Shown here: in pieces, positions 39,548-47,192 of the stretch | How positions within the stretch are numbered: the first letter of the stretch is position 1 | Layout of the letters: each line of letters opens with the position of its first letter | Translations under genes and position numbers: made by a program | Notes under the pieces: model-generated | Seen by the model: only the letters and a program-made list of their open reading frames with translations | Told to the model about the DNA's origin: nothing | Databases searched by the model: none | Assembly (NCBI GenBank): GCA_040902655.1 | Contig: JBBDWV010000032.1 | Coordinates: 1-62,474, forward strand | Length of the DNA: 62,474 bases | Source: Mycobacteriales bacterium | GTDB lineage: Bacteria; Actinomycetota; Actinomycetes; Mycobacteriales; SCTD01 | Direction of reading: 5' to 3'

Positions 39548-40198
39548 CGGACGGTCGATCCACCGCAAAGTCCGCCCATCGGCACCCATGAGAGGTCGAC
39601 ACCCTCCATCCAGAGGGCCCCTTCCGGTCGACGAACGGTCACCGACGTGATCGCACCCGCCCCGGTGCAAGCACGGCGGACCGGCGAGCCGCGGCCGGCG
39701 GACGTCCGCCCGTAGCCGCGTACGGGTCGGGTCGTGCCCCCGCCGCAGACCACCGCAAGCAAGGCGGAGACCTCGAGCCACTTACGGCCGTCGAGACCGC
39801 ATGGTCCGGTCAGGGCTCGACCCACGCGACCAGGGACGGCACTCATACTCAGCCCTTGCTGAGCGGCAAGCCTGCCGCCTTGAGTGACGTTGCACGACCT
39901 TGCGTGTTCGCAAGCCAGCAGACTGATGGCCTCGGGCTGCGTAAGGTCACCGTTGTCCGCGGCCTCGGCGCGCGGGAAAGACGACGACCTGAACGCGTCG
40001 ACCGACCGCCGGCGAGGGCCGCCGGAGAAGCACGGCAACAGCGCCGACGGTCCGCAGGCAGTCCGCAAGAAGTCGAGCTGTCCGCAGAAAGTCCGCAAGA
40101 ACGACCCTTCGGGAACGGTCCAAACACTCCCTACGGTCCCAGCCAGCCACGCATCGTTGCAGGTCAGAGGCTGTTTCACGGCAACGGCGCGGGCGATC
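39548..40198. other. 651-base gene-free stretch at the right end of the element
   Basis: Frames are open on both strands but without family resemblance or good starts. It contains a short hairpin CTTGCG-TGTT-CGCAAG (39899-39914) and an array of 11-base direct repeats (40050-40101). No integrase or excisionase remnant is recognisable. Confidence 0.5.
40050..40101 (+). repeat. array of 11-bp direct repeats (iteron or integrase-arm-like)
   Basis: GTCCGCAGGCA, GTCCGCAAGAA, a degenerate 8-base GTCGAGCT, GTCCGCAGAAA and GTCCGCAAGAA follow one another. Four units share GTCCGCA with an exact 11-base period within each half. The array ends about 100 bases from the right attachment-like repeat. Confidence 0.65.
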
Positions 40199-41641
40199 TC
40201 ACCCCAGGTAGAGGAAGCCGTACGCCTCGTCCCGGAACGGCACCCCGGCGGCGGTGAGCGCGTCGTCCCAGTCGCCGGTGCAGGTGGGGTCCGCGGCCTC
40301 CATACCGTGGTCCGCTGTCAGTAGCACCACCACGTCCTCCAGCAGCCCCCGCTGCTCCACCAGGTCGAGCCAGACTCCCAGCCGTCGGTCCGCGTCGACG
40401 AGCGAGGCCCGGGCGATGGGCGAGGCGGGTCCGCCGGCGTGGTGGCCCGAGTCGGTGAGCGTGGTGTTCCACCAGGTGAGGCGCGGCGGCTCGCCCTCGC
40501 GCCACTGGTCGAGCATCTGCGTGAGCCCGATGGCGTCGACCTGGGTCCCCCAGGCGTAGTCGGGGTTCGCCGCGACGTGCTCCTGGGTCGCGTGCACGTC
40601 GTCGGCCGCGGCCGGCAACACGTCCGCCAGCGACCCGGCTCCGGTCCGGCCGGCCTCGCGCATCAGCGCGAACGTCGAGTACGTCGCCCCGCTGTCGACC
40701 GGGTCGTTGATGCAGGCGCTGCGCGCGTCCGCGGGCAGCCGCTCGAACACCGTGCGCACGCCCGGACGCAGCCAGTCCATCGCGCGGTGCCAGGACGACG
40801 AGGCATTCGGGACGACCTGTTCGCCGGCGAGCCGGTCGAAGAAGGCGTTGTTCACGATGCCGTGCCGGCCAGGGCCGAGGCCGGTCAGGGCGCAGGTGTG
40901 GTTCACCAGGGTCACGCTCGGGAACTCCGCGATCGCGCCGCCGCGCAGAGCGCAGCCGCGGGCGAGCAGCCGCGCGACGTTGGGCAGCGTCCCGTCCTGC
41001 GCCAGGGCGAGCAGCTCAGCGTGCGGCGCGCCGTCCCACAGCAGACCGACGACGTATGTGGCTCCGGGCGCCACCAGCTCGACCGGCACACCGTCCATGT
41101 CGTCGCAGTCGGCCCCCGCCAGACGGGCCAGCGTCGCACCGACGTCGACCGTACGGGCCACCCCGTCGATGACGCCGCGGACCTGGACACCATGACCCGA
41201 CAGCAGCAGCGGAGCCCGTGACTGCAGCGCGTTGAGGGAGCCGTGCTCGCCCAGATGTCCGCCCCGCTCCGTCCAGCAGTGCGCGCCGGTGTGCACGACG
41301 GCAAGATCCGGCGCCCGCGGCTCAGCGAACAGCGAGTGCAGCCGGACGGCGGCGAAGGGGTAGCCCGACTCGCCGTAAGGGTCCTGGTCGGCGACCGGGT
41401 CCCGGCCGGCCAGCAGCAGCGCCGTCCCGTCCGCCGCCAGCGTGACGTGACCGCAGCTGTCGGCGACGTGCACCAGCCCGTTCTCCGACCAGCAGACGAG
41501 GTCGACGACAGGAGCCAGCGCGGGATCGAGGAGCACGTCCAGCGCCTGGTCGCGAAGGGCGGGCGTGGTCGGTCCCGTGCGCACGACCACGTCGGCAGCC
41601 AGGTTCCGCGAGGGCAGGGGCACGCTGTTCAGCGTAGGCAC
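40199..41641 (-). CDS. alkaline phosphatase superfamily (nucleotide pyrophosphatase/phosphodiesterase-like) protein
   Basis: A 480-residue protein. Residues about 1-190 resemble the C-terminal half of a phosphatase/sulfatase-fold domain (HGSLNALQSRAPLLLSGHG). From about 195 a type I phosphodiesterase-like domain begins (YVVGLLWDGA, with SVTLVNHTCALTGLGPGRHG as the nucleophile region) and ends with LLTADHGMEA. The arrangement looks like a half-domain plus a full domain. Its 3' end carries the right copy of the 22-base direct repeat, so it was probably the integration site, with the gene left intact. Confidence 0.8.
   Translation of the reverse strand: MPTLNSVPLPSRNLAADVVVRTGPTTPALRDQALDVLLDPALAPVVDLVCWSENGLVHVADSCGHVTLAADGTALLLAGRDPVADQDPYGESGYPFAAVRLHSLFAEPRAPDLAVVHTGAHCWTERGGHLGEHGSLNALQSRAPLLLSGHGVQVRGVIDGVARTVDVGATLARLAGADCDDMDGVPVELVAPGATYVVGLLWDGAPHAELLALAQDGTLPNVARLLARGCALRGGAIAEFPSVTLVNHTCALTGLGPGRHGIVNNAFFDRLAGEQVVPNASSSWHRAMDWLRPGVRTVFERLPADARSACINDPVDSGATYSTFALMREAGRTGAGSLADVLPAAADDVHATQEHVAANPDYAWGTQVDAIGLTQMLDQWREGEPPRLTWWNTTLTDSGHHAGGPASPIARASLVDADRRLGVWLDLVEQRGLLEDVVVLLTADHGMEAADPTCTGDWDDALTAAGVPFRDEAYGFLYLG
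40203..40224. repeat. right copy of 22-bp direct repeat (attR-like)
   Basis: Identical to 33807-33828 and located two bases from the stop codon of the phosphatase-superfamily gene (coding for the YGFLYLG end). Together the two copies delimit about 6.4 kb. Confidence 0.7.
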
Positions 41642-41698
41642 GCGACCGTCCCTGCACCCGTTCGGGTGCAGGGACGGCGTCGTCGCATCGTGCGGCAG

Positions 41699-41869
41699 TC
41701 AGCCGAGTGCGATCCGGGCGAGCCGGGCGCGGGCGGCGGCGGCCTGCGCCCGGCGGTCGAGCCGGCGAAGCCGGACCAGCCGGCGGGCCCGGCTCTCCTG
41801 TGCGGCCAGGTGTTCGCGCTCGGCCTGCTCGCGCGCGGCGAGCAGCAGATGGATGGTGGGGTCGTACAC
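41699..41869 (-). CDS. small Arg-rich helical protein downstream of whiB7
   Basis: A 56-residue protein starting with GTG (VYDPTIHLLLAAREQAEREH), followed by one long Arg/Ala/Leu helix. AGGAG lies seven bases upstream, which fixes the start. It follows whiB7 by 32 bases and is probably co-transcribed. No family recognised. Confidence 0.6.
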   Translation of the reverse strand: MYDPTIHLLLAAREQAEREHLAAQESRARRLVRLRRLDRRAQAAAARARLARIALG

Positions 41870-41901
41870 GGCACTGCTCCTGTCGGAGGGGTGGGAGAGG
41901 T

Positions 41902-42249
41902 CTACGCGGCCACGTCGGCCTTGCGGGGCCGGCCGCGGGGGCGCTTGCGCGGGACGACGACGCCGGCCACGACCAACTGGCCGCCCCACACGCCCCACGG
42001 CTCACGCCGGTCGAGCGCACCGGCCAGGCACGCCTCGCGCAGCGGGCACGGCAGGCACAGCGCCTTCGCGTCTTCCACGTCGCCGGGTGCCTCGGCGAAC
42101 CACAGGTCCGGGTCGGCGGTCCAGCACGGCAGGTCCGCGTCGGTGCCGCAGCGGGTTCCCGGAGCGGCGGTCGGGTGGGCGGTCGGCTCCGTAGAACCGG
42201 CGATGGGGTGGGCGGTCGGCTCCGCAGAAGCGGCGGTCGGGGCGAGCAT
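41902..42249 (-). CDS. whiB7: WhiB7-type redox-responsive transcription factor
   Basis: A 115-residue iron-sulfur protein. The WhiB core has the four Cys: one in the DLPCW segment, then CLPC and EAC, after an N-terminal Cys in TRCGTD. The turn is EPWGVWGGQ. The C-terminus RKRPRGRPRK is the AT-hook that marks WhiB7 and sits next to sigma-A at AT-rich promoters. WhiB7 turns on intrinsic antibiotic resistance genes. A long leader with an upstream ORF and terminator precedes it, and it follows uvrD2 as in mycobacteria. Confidence 0.93.
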   Translation of the reverse strand: MLAPTAASAEPTAHPIAGSTEPTAHPTAAPGTRCGTDADLPCWTADPDLWFAEAPGDVEDAKALCLPCPLREACLAGALDRREPWGVWGGQLVVAGVVVPRKRPRGRPRKADVAA

Positions 42250-42332
42250 CGTCGGTCACCTTCGATCTGGTTCGACCCGGTGGGGCCCTGGTCCTTGCAA
42301 GGGGTCGGGGCGGGTGAGCCCGAAGCGGGAGG

Positions 42333-42377
42333 AAAAAGCAACGAGGCCGCGGATCCCGTGTCGGGTTCCGCGGCCTC
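42333..42377 (-). terminator. intrinsic terminator/attenuator in the whiB7 leader
   Basis: On the minus strand a perfect 11-base stem GAGGCCGCGGA/TCCGCGGCCTC, extended inside by CCGAC/GTCGG-type pairs, is followed by GTTGCTTTTT. It lies between the upstream ORF stop (42400) and the whiB7 start (42249), so it can only act on whiB7 transcription. Confidence 0.85.
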
Positions 42378-42399
42378 GAGGCGCTGTTGGTCTGACAAA

Positions 42400-42735
42400 T
42401 CAGACCGGTGCACCTCGAGGTGGAGAACCCGGGAGATCGGCATTGCGGACGCCGGCGAACGCGGCCCGCACAGCAGCGGGCGTCACGGCGGCGGGCATCG
42501 CGACAGCGGGCGTCACGGCGGCGGCCCGCACAGCAGCGGGCGTCACGGCGGCGGCCCGCACAGCAGCGGGTGCACCGGTACGAGGCGCCGCCGCCTCGTG
42601 TGCCGCAGCGGACAGCCGCGCTTTGCGAGCCGCCGCCCGACGCGCGGCCTCGTCCGACAGCTGCGTCCAGGAAAGCGGGGGCGCCGCGTAGGCGGACACG
42701 CCGTCGACGGGCCGGATCGCACGGATGCTCTCCAT
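42400..42735 (-). CDS. upstream ORF in the whiB7 leader
   Basis: A 111-residue Ala/Pro/Val-rich ORF starting MESIRAIRPVDGVSAYAAPP after GGGAGGTGG. Its C-terminal half consists of 10-residue repeats (VRAAAVTPAA). The stop lies 23 bases before the terminator stem. In mycobacteria, translation of a short whiB7 uORF controls attenuation. This one is much longer, but its strong ribosome-binding site and position suggest the same job. It may have no protein function. Confidence 0.7.
   Translation of the reverse strand: MESIRAIRPVDGVSAYAAPPLSWTQLSDEAARRAAARKARLSAAAHEAAAPRTGAPAAVRAAAVTPAAVRAAAVTPAVAMPAAVTPAAVRAAFAGVRNADLPGSPPRGAPV
42461..42580. repeat. four 30-bp tandem repeats inside the whiB7 upstream ORF
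   Basis: Units start at 42461, 42491, 42521 and 42551. The first and third are identical, the second is a variant, and the fourth is identical over its first 20 bases. Three of the four contain CCCGCACAGCAGCGGG, which can fold into a 5-base-stem hairpin. The 30-base period keeps the reading frame. Confidence 0.85.
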
Positions 42736-42787
42736 GTCGTCCACCTCCCTCGCCTGGTCCGCTGCCGGGGGAACCCGGTCACGAGCG

Positions 42788-42826
42788 AAGGTAGAGGTCG
42801 TACGGCGCAGGGGCAACCGGTTTATT
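42788..42826 (-). promoter_or_regulatory. whiB7 promoter with AT-rich upstream box
   Basis: On the minus strand, AATAAA is followed by -35 TTGCCC (42811-42816), a 17-base spacer and -10 TACCTT (42788-42793). An AT-rich patch next to the -35 is what WhiB7 needs to activate its own promoter. The box overlaps the uvrD2 stop codon. Confidence 0.65.
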
Positions 42827-44993
42827 GCGACGACTGCGCGCCGACCAGGCCGAGCACGTCCTCGCCGTACTTGTCGAGCTTGGCCTGGCCGATCCCCGGG
42901 ATCCGGACGAGCGCCGCGACGTCGGCCGGGCGCTGCTCGGCGATCGCGGTCAGGGTCGCATCGGTGAACACGCAGTACGCCGGCTGGCTGAGCTCTTTGG
43001 CCCGGCCGGCCCGCCACTCGCGCAGCGCCTCGAAGAGCTGCTCGTCACGGTCGGCGGGACAGTCGGCGCAGCGGCCGAGCTTGCGGTCGACGGCCACCAC
43101 CAGCGAGGCGCCACACACCCGGCAGGGCACCGGACCCGAGCGCTCGCGGCGGGCCGCGCGAGCCGACCCGGTCGCCCGCACGGGGCGGGCCGAGGCCGTG
43201 TGCAGCCCGTCCAGGAAGCGCGACGGCCGGCGGCTGCCACGCCCCCCGGGTGATCGCGAGAGCGCCCACGACAGGAAGAGGGAGAACCGGGCTCGGGTGA
43301 CGCCGACGTAGAGCAGCCGGCGCTCCTCCTCGACCGCCGCCGGGGTGTCCGCGTGCACCAGCGGCATCGTGCCGTCGACCAGCCCGACCAGGAAGACAGC
43401 GTCCCACTCGAGGCCCTTGGCAGCGTGCAGCGACGCGAGCGTCACCCCCTCGACGCTCGGCGCGTGCTGCGCGGCCGCGCGCTCCTCGAGCTCGGCGACC
43501 AGCTCACGCAACCCGGCGGCCGGCGCGGCCGCGGCCAGATCGTCGGACGGATCGCCGGGCAGGCCGCCGGTCGCACCGCCGGCCAGGTCATCGGCCAGCC
43601 GGTGCAGCGCGGCCAGGGACTCCCAGCGTTCGCGGGTGGCGCCGGCACCGGCCGGCGGAGCGTCGCGCTCCCAGCCGAGTCCGGAGCGCAGCACGTCGGC
43701 CACCAGGTCGGCCAGCCCGGCCGGCGCGTCGGGGTCCGCCGCCCGGCCGGCGCCGCGCAGCAGCAGGATCGCCTCGCGTACCTCCTTGCGGTCGAAGAAA
43801 CGCTCGCCGCCGCGGACGAGGTAGGGCACCCCCGCGTCGGCGAGCGCGGCCTCGTACGCCGCGGACTGCGCGTTGACTCGGTAGAGGATCGCGATCTCGC
43901 TGGCCGGGGTGCCGGCGGCGATCAGCTCGCGGCAGCGGGCCGCGACCGAGGCCGCCTCGGCCGGCTCGTCGTCGTGCTCGGTGAAGATCGGCTCCGGGCC
44001 GGGCGGCTGCTGGGCGACCAACTCGAGCCGGGCCTGCGACGCCCATGCCTGCGACGTCCCGGCCTGCGACGCCCGGGCCTGCGCGATGACGCCGTTCGCC
44101 AGGGCGACGACCTGCGGCGTCGAGCGGTAGTCGCGCACCAGCCGCACCTCGGTGGCCTGCGGGTAGCGCTGACGGAAGCGCAGCAGGTGGTCCGGGGTCG
44201 CGCCGGTGAAGCTGTAGATCGTCTGCTGGGCATCGCCGACGACGCAGAGGTCGTCACGGTCGCCGAGCCAGGCGTCGAGCAGCCGCTGCTGCAGCGGCGT
44301 GACGTCCTGGTACTCGTCGACGACGAAGCAGCGGTACCGGGCGCGGAACTCCTCGGCGACCCCGGCGTGCTCCTCGAGCGCCGCAGCCGTCAGGAGCAAC
44401 AGGTCACCCCAGTCGGCGAGGCCCTGCGCGGACTTCAGGTCGACGTACGCGCCGTAGACCTGCGCGACGACGGCCGGGTCGTACGGGCCCTGCCGTCCGG
44501 AGCGGGCCGCTGCGGCGGGGTAGTCCTCGGGGCCGACCAGGCAGCTGGCCGCCCACTCCAGCTCCGACAGCAGGTCGCGCAACTCGCTGGTGCCGGGCCG
44601 CAGCCGGGCCCGCGCGGCGGCGTTGGCCACGAGTCCGAAGGTGTTCTCGACCAGCCGCGGCGGCGCACCGCCGATGACCCGGGGCCAGAAGTAGCCGAGC
44701 TGCTTTCTCGCGGCGGAGTGGAAGGTGCGGGCCTGCACGCCGCCGACCCCGAGCGCACGCAGCCGGGTGCGCATCTCCCCGGCGGCCCGGGCGGTGAAGG
44801 TGACCGCGAGCAGCGCCGAGGCCGGCGTCACCCCGGACAGCACGGCGTAGGCGGCCCGATGGGTGATCGTGCGGGTCTTGCCCGTGCCGGCGCCGGCCAG
44901 GATGCAGACCGGGCCCCGCACGGCCACCGCGGCGGCCCGCTGCTCGGGGTCCAGGGCCGCCAGCACGCCGTCGGGGGTCAGGTCAGCGCTCAC
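42822..44993 (-). CDS. uvrD2: UvrD2-type ATP-dependent DNA helicase with HRDC domain
   Basis: A 723-residue superfamily 1A helicase. Motif I is ILAGAGTGKTRTI, motif II CFVVDEYQDVTPLQ, then GDAQQTIYSF, SLHAAKGLEWDAVFLVG and LLYVGVTRAR. A tetracysteine motif (CRVCGASL and CADC) and a C-terminal HRDC domain (about 640-720) identify UvrD2 rather than UvrD1/PcrA. GTG at 44993 is divergent from mrx1 with a 96-base gap. It unwinds DNA in repair. A short repeated insert (ASQAGTSQAWASQA) sits near motif IV. Confidence 0.94.
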   Translation of the reverse strand: MSADLTPDGVLAALDPEQRAAAVAVRGPVCILAGAGTGKTRTITHRAAYAVLSGVTPASALLAVTFTARAAGEMRTRLRALGVGGVQARTFHSAARKQLGYFWPRVIGGAPPRLVENTFGLVANAAARARLRPGTSELRDLLSELEWAASCLVGPEDYPAAAARSGRQGPYDPAVVAQVYGAYVDLKSAQGLADWGDLLLLTAAALEEHAGVAEEFRARYRCFVVDEYQDVTPLQQRLLDAWLGDRDDLCVVGDAQQTIYSFTGATPDHLLRFRQRYPQATEVRLVRDYRSTPQVVALANGVIAQARASQAGTSQAWASQARLELVAQQPPGPEPIFTEHDDEPAEAASVAARCRELIAAGTPASEIAILYRVNAQSAAYEAALADAGVPYLVRGGERFFDRKEVREAILLLRGAGRAADPDAPAGLADLVADVLRSGLGWERDAPPAGAGATRERWESLAALHRLADDLAGGATGGLPGDPSDDLAAAAPAAGLRELVAELEERAAAQHAPSVEGVTLASLHAAKGLEWDAVFLVGLVDGTMPLVHADTPAAVEEERRLLYVGVTRARFSLFLSWALSRSPGGRGSRRPSRFLDGLHTASARPVRATGSARAARRERSGPVPCRVCGASLVVAVDRKLGRCADCPADRDEQLFEALREWRAGRAKELSQPAYCVFTDATLTAIAEQRPADVAALVRIPGIGQAKLDKYGEDVLGLVGAQSSQ
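44032..44076 (-). repeat. 15-bp tandem repeats inside uvrD2
   Basis: Three and a half 15-base units starting GCCTGCGACG encode xSQAx repeats in the helicase. The insertion looks recent and is in frame, in a surface loop after the motif IV region. Confidence 0.7.
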
Positions 44994-45089
44994 GGCAGCA
45001 GTCTCCCAGCCGCTGCGGTCGGGAAGTCCGCGGGCGTGCCGGCTGTTGATGCCGGACGTCGCGTCCCCGCCATCCCTGGAGCACTCCGC

Positions 45090-45338
45090 ATGACTGCCAT
45101 CGCCGGACTGACGATCTACAGCACGCAGTGGTGCGGCTACTGCCACCGGCTGATGAAGCAGCTGGACCGCGAGGGCGTCTCCTACGACGTCGTCGACATC
45201 GAGCACGACCCGACCGCGGCCGACTACGTGATGAGCGTCAACGGCGGCAACCAGACGGTGCCGACGGTCGTCTTCGGCGACGGCACGGCCATGACCAACC
45301 CCAGTCTGGCCCAGGTCAAGCAGCGGCTCGCCGGCTGA
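45090..45338 (+). CDS. mrx1: mycoredoxin-1-like glutaredoxin-family protein
   Basis: An 82-residue thioredoxin-fold protein with the active site TQWCGYCHRL, the cis-Pro region TVPTVVFGDG and a helical end. It matches the length and motif of actinobacterial mycoredoxin-1, which reduces mycothiol mixed disulfides. ATG follows TGGAG. It is divergent from uvrD2, as in the mycobacterial locus. Confidence 0.92.
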   Translation: MTAIAGLTIYSTQWCGYCHRLMKQLDREGVSYDVVDIEHDPTAADYVMSVNGGNQTVPTVVFGDGTAMTNPSLAQVKQRLAG

Positions 45339-45471
45339 GCCGGCCGGCCGGCCGGACCGCCGTCGGGGTGAGAATTCCCCCACGAGCGGCGTCGAGAGGC
45401 AATGATGAGGCCAGGCGCGCGGGACGGTCCCGCGTCCGGCACTGACCCGCCCTCCACTCCGGAAGCCTCCC

Positions 45472-46314
45472 GTGACCCTGCCGCTCCCCCAGCACCCGGC
45501 CATCGACGCCGTCATGTCCACCGCCGCATCCCTGTTGGGGATGGAGATCATCTTCCTCGGCGGGCTGACCGAGGACACCTTCACCTTCGAACGGGTGCAC
45601 TCCAGCGCCGAGTGGCCGGGCGTCGAGAAGGGTGCCAGCGTCGAGCGCAGCGCCTCGCTGTGCCACCGGCTGCTCGCCGGCGCGCCGCCCAGCACGTCCG
45701 ACGCCGCCCATGACCCGGACTACGCCGACGCCGCCACCCGTCGCGAGCTGGGCATCGTCTCCTACGTCGGGGTGCCGGTCTGCGATCCTGCCGGTCAGGT
45801 GGTGGCCACGCTCTGCGGCATCGACCGCAGCTCCGTCCAGGTCGATCGGGACACCCTCGCCGTCCTCGAACAGCTGGCCCAGGTCATCTCCGCCCACCTC
45901 AGCCCGCTGATCGCCCAGGGCGTCGTGATCCGGCGCGCGCCGGAGGGTGGCTGGGCGGTCGGCGAGGAGTCGGCCGGCGACCTCACCAGCGCGATGGTGC
46001 TGGCCGACCTGCTGGCCGACGACCTGTCGCCCGGCGCCCGGCCGGCCAAGAGCGACGCGCCGCTGGACGAGGTGGGCCAGCTGCGGATGTCGGTGCGGCA
46101 GCTCGAGCACGCCCTCGCCGCCCGGGTCGTGGTGGAGCAGGCCATCGGCGTGCTCACCGAGCGGCAGCGCAGCAGCCCCCGGCAGGCCTTCGAGCGGCTG
46201 CGCAAGGTCGCCCGGTCGCGTGGCCGCAAGGTGCACGACCTGTCCCGCGAGATCGTGATGTCAGCGAGCGACCCCGGCGTCCCGCTCCCGCCCGAGCTGG
46301 CCGGGCGCCGCTGA
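45472..46314 (+). CDS. GAF-ANTAR RNA-binding antitermination regulator
   Basis: A 280-residue protein. A GAF sensor domain spans about 10-145 (LGIVSYVGVPVCDPAGQVVA). The C-terminal ANTAR domain (about 205-260) has LAARVVVEQAIGVLTERQ, then AFERLRKVARSRGRKVHDL, with the conserved Ala and helical pattern. ANTAR proteins bind paired hairpins in nascent RNA and prevent termination. The GTG start has no strong Shine-Dalgarno. Its RNA target is unknown. Confidence 0.9.
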   Translation: MTLPLPQHPAIDAVMSTAASLLGMEIIFLGGLTEDTFTFERVHSSAEWPGVEKGASVERSASLCHRLLAGAPPSTSDAAHDPDYADAATRRELGIVSYVGVPVCDPAGQVVATLCGIDRSSVQVDRDTLAVLEQLAQVISAHLSPLIAQGVVIRRAPEGGWAVGEESAGDLTSAMVLADLLADDLSPGARPAKSDAPLDEVGQLRMSVRQLEHALAARVVVEQAIGVLTERQRSSPRQAFERLRKVARSRGRKVHDLSREIVMSASDPGVPLPPELAGRR

Positions 46315-46348
46315 GCCCTCCGGCGCAGTGGGCTCTCCCGGCCGTGGC

Positions 46349-47164
46349 CTACAGGTCGCGGTAGGCCGCCTCGAAGAACGACCACAGCGCGAAGGCCAGC
46401 AGCCCGGTCGCGGCCGACGCCAGCAGGACCTGCCCGTACGGCTGCTGCGCGACGGTCTCCAGTGCCGCGTCCAGTCCCTTGGCCTGCCGTGCGTCGGCGA
46501 GCACGGCGGCCCGGAGCAGGAAGGCACCGACCAGGGCGACCACCAGGCCACGGCCGAGATAGCCCACTGCCCCGACGAACACCGCCGGGCGCCGCAGCCG
46601 GGGCGGGACGCGGTAGTGCTCGAGGCAGTCGGCGTGCCGCCGGGTCACCGCCTTGGCGATCATGTACAGCCCGACACCCACCACGACCAGGCCGACCAGA
46701 GCGACGGCCGTCCGCCCGCCGGGGTGCGCCAGCACCTGCGCGGTGCGCGACCGCACGTCACCGGTCCCGCTCCCGCGCAGGAGGAACCGCACGGTGCCGG
46801 CGCACAGGGCCAGGTAGAAGATCCCCTTGACCAGCCCCTCCGCGCGGTGCCGCAGCCGGGTCGCGCCGGTCTCGGCTCGGTGGCCGACCGCAGCCGAGAG
46901 CAGCAGCCAGGTGGCGTAGCCGAGAAAGCCGAGTGCGAGAGTGGCCAGCAGCGGGCCGCCGACCGGGGTGTGCGCCAGCGCGCGGAACGCGCCGTCCTGG
47001 TCGGCATCGGCCGCGACGCCACGGGCCAGCGAGAACGCGAGCAGGCCGAGCACCAGCCAGACCAGCCCGCGGGCGGCCAGGCCGAGCCGGGCCAGCACCT
47101 CGAGCGGGCGGCTGTCGTACGCGGCTCGCGCAGCCTGTTCCGCATCGTCGACGGTGGAGGTCAT
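46349..47164 (-). CDS. DUF1206 membrane protein
   Basis: A 271-residue protein with six membrane helices arranged as three repeats of a two-helix unit (LARLGLAARGLVWLVLGLLA, HRAEGLVKGIFYLALC, GAVGYLGRGLVVALVGAFL). Each repeat keeps a G-x2-3-R/K-G-polar pattern, the DUF1206 signature. ATG at 47164. Function unknown; common in actinobacteria. It is followed on the same strand by no close gene. Confidence 0.9.
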   Translation of the reverse strand: MTSTVDDAEQAARAAYDSRPLEVLARLGLAARGLVWLVLGLLAFSLARGVAADADQDGAFRALAHTPVGGPLLATLALGFLGYATWLLLSAAVGHRAETGATRLRHRAEGLVKGIFYLALCAGTVRFLLRGSGTGDVRSRTAQVLAHPGGRTAVALVGLVVVGVGLYMIAKAVTRRHADCLEHYRVPPRLRRPAVFVGAVGYLGRGLVVALVGAFLLRAAVLADARQAKGLDAALETVAQQPYGQVLLASAATGLLAFALWSFFEAAYRDL

Positions 47165-47192
47165 GAGCGCTGTCTGCCCCGGCCGGTCGAGC

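Noticed and set aside
40050-40101. CRISPR array
   Set aside because: Units are 11 bases with no spacers.
39448-40179. A 243-codon minus-strand open frame in the right end of the element
   Set aside because: It overlaps the end of the ATPase gene, has no ribosome-binding site, and its amino acid composition (Gly/Arg/Cys-rich) is not protein-like.
42461-42580. CRISPR array
   Set aside because: The 30-base units are contiguous, without unique spacers, and lie in frame within an ORF.
43353-45089. A long in-frame plus-strand extension upstream of mrx1
   Set aside because: It is antisense to uvrD2. The mycoredoxin domain starts at ATG 45090 with its own ribosome-binding site.
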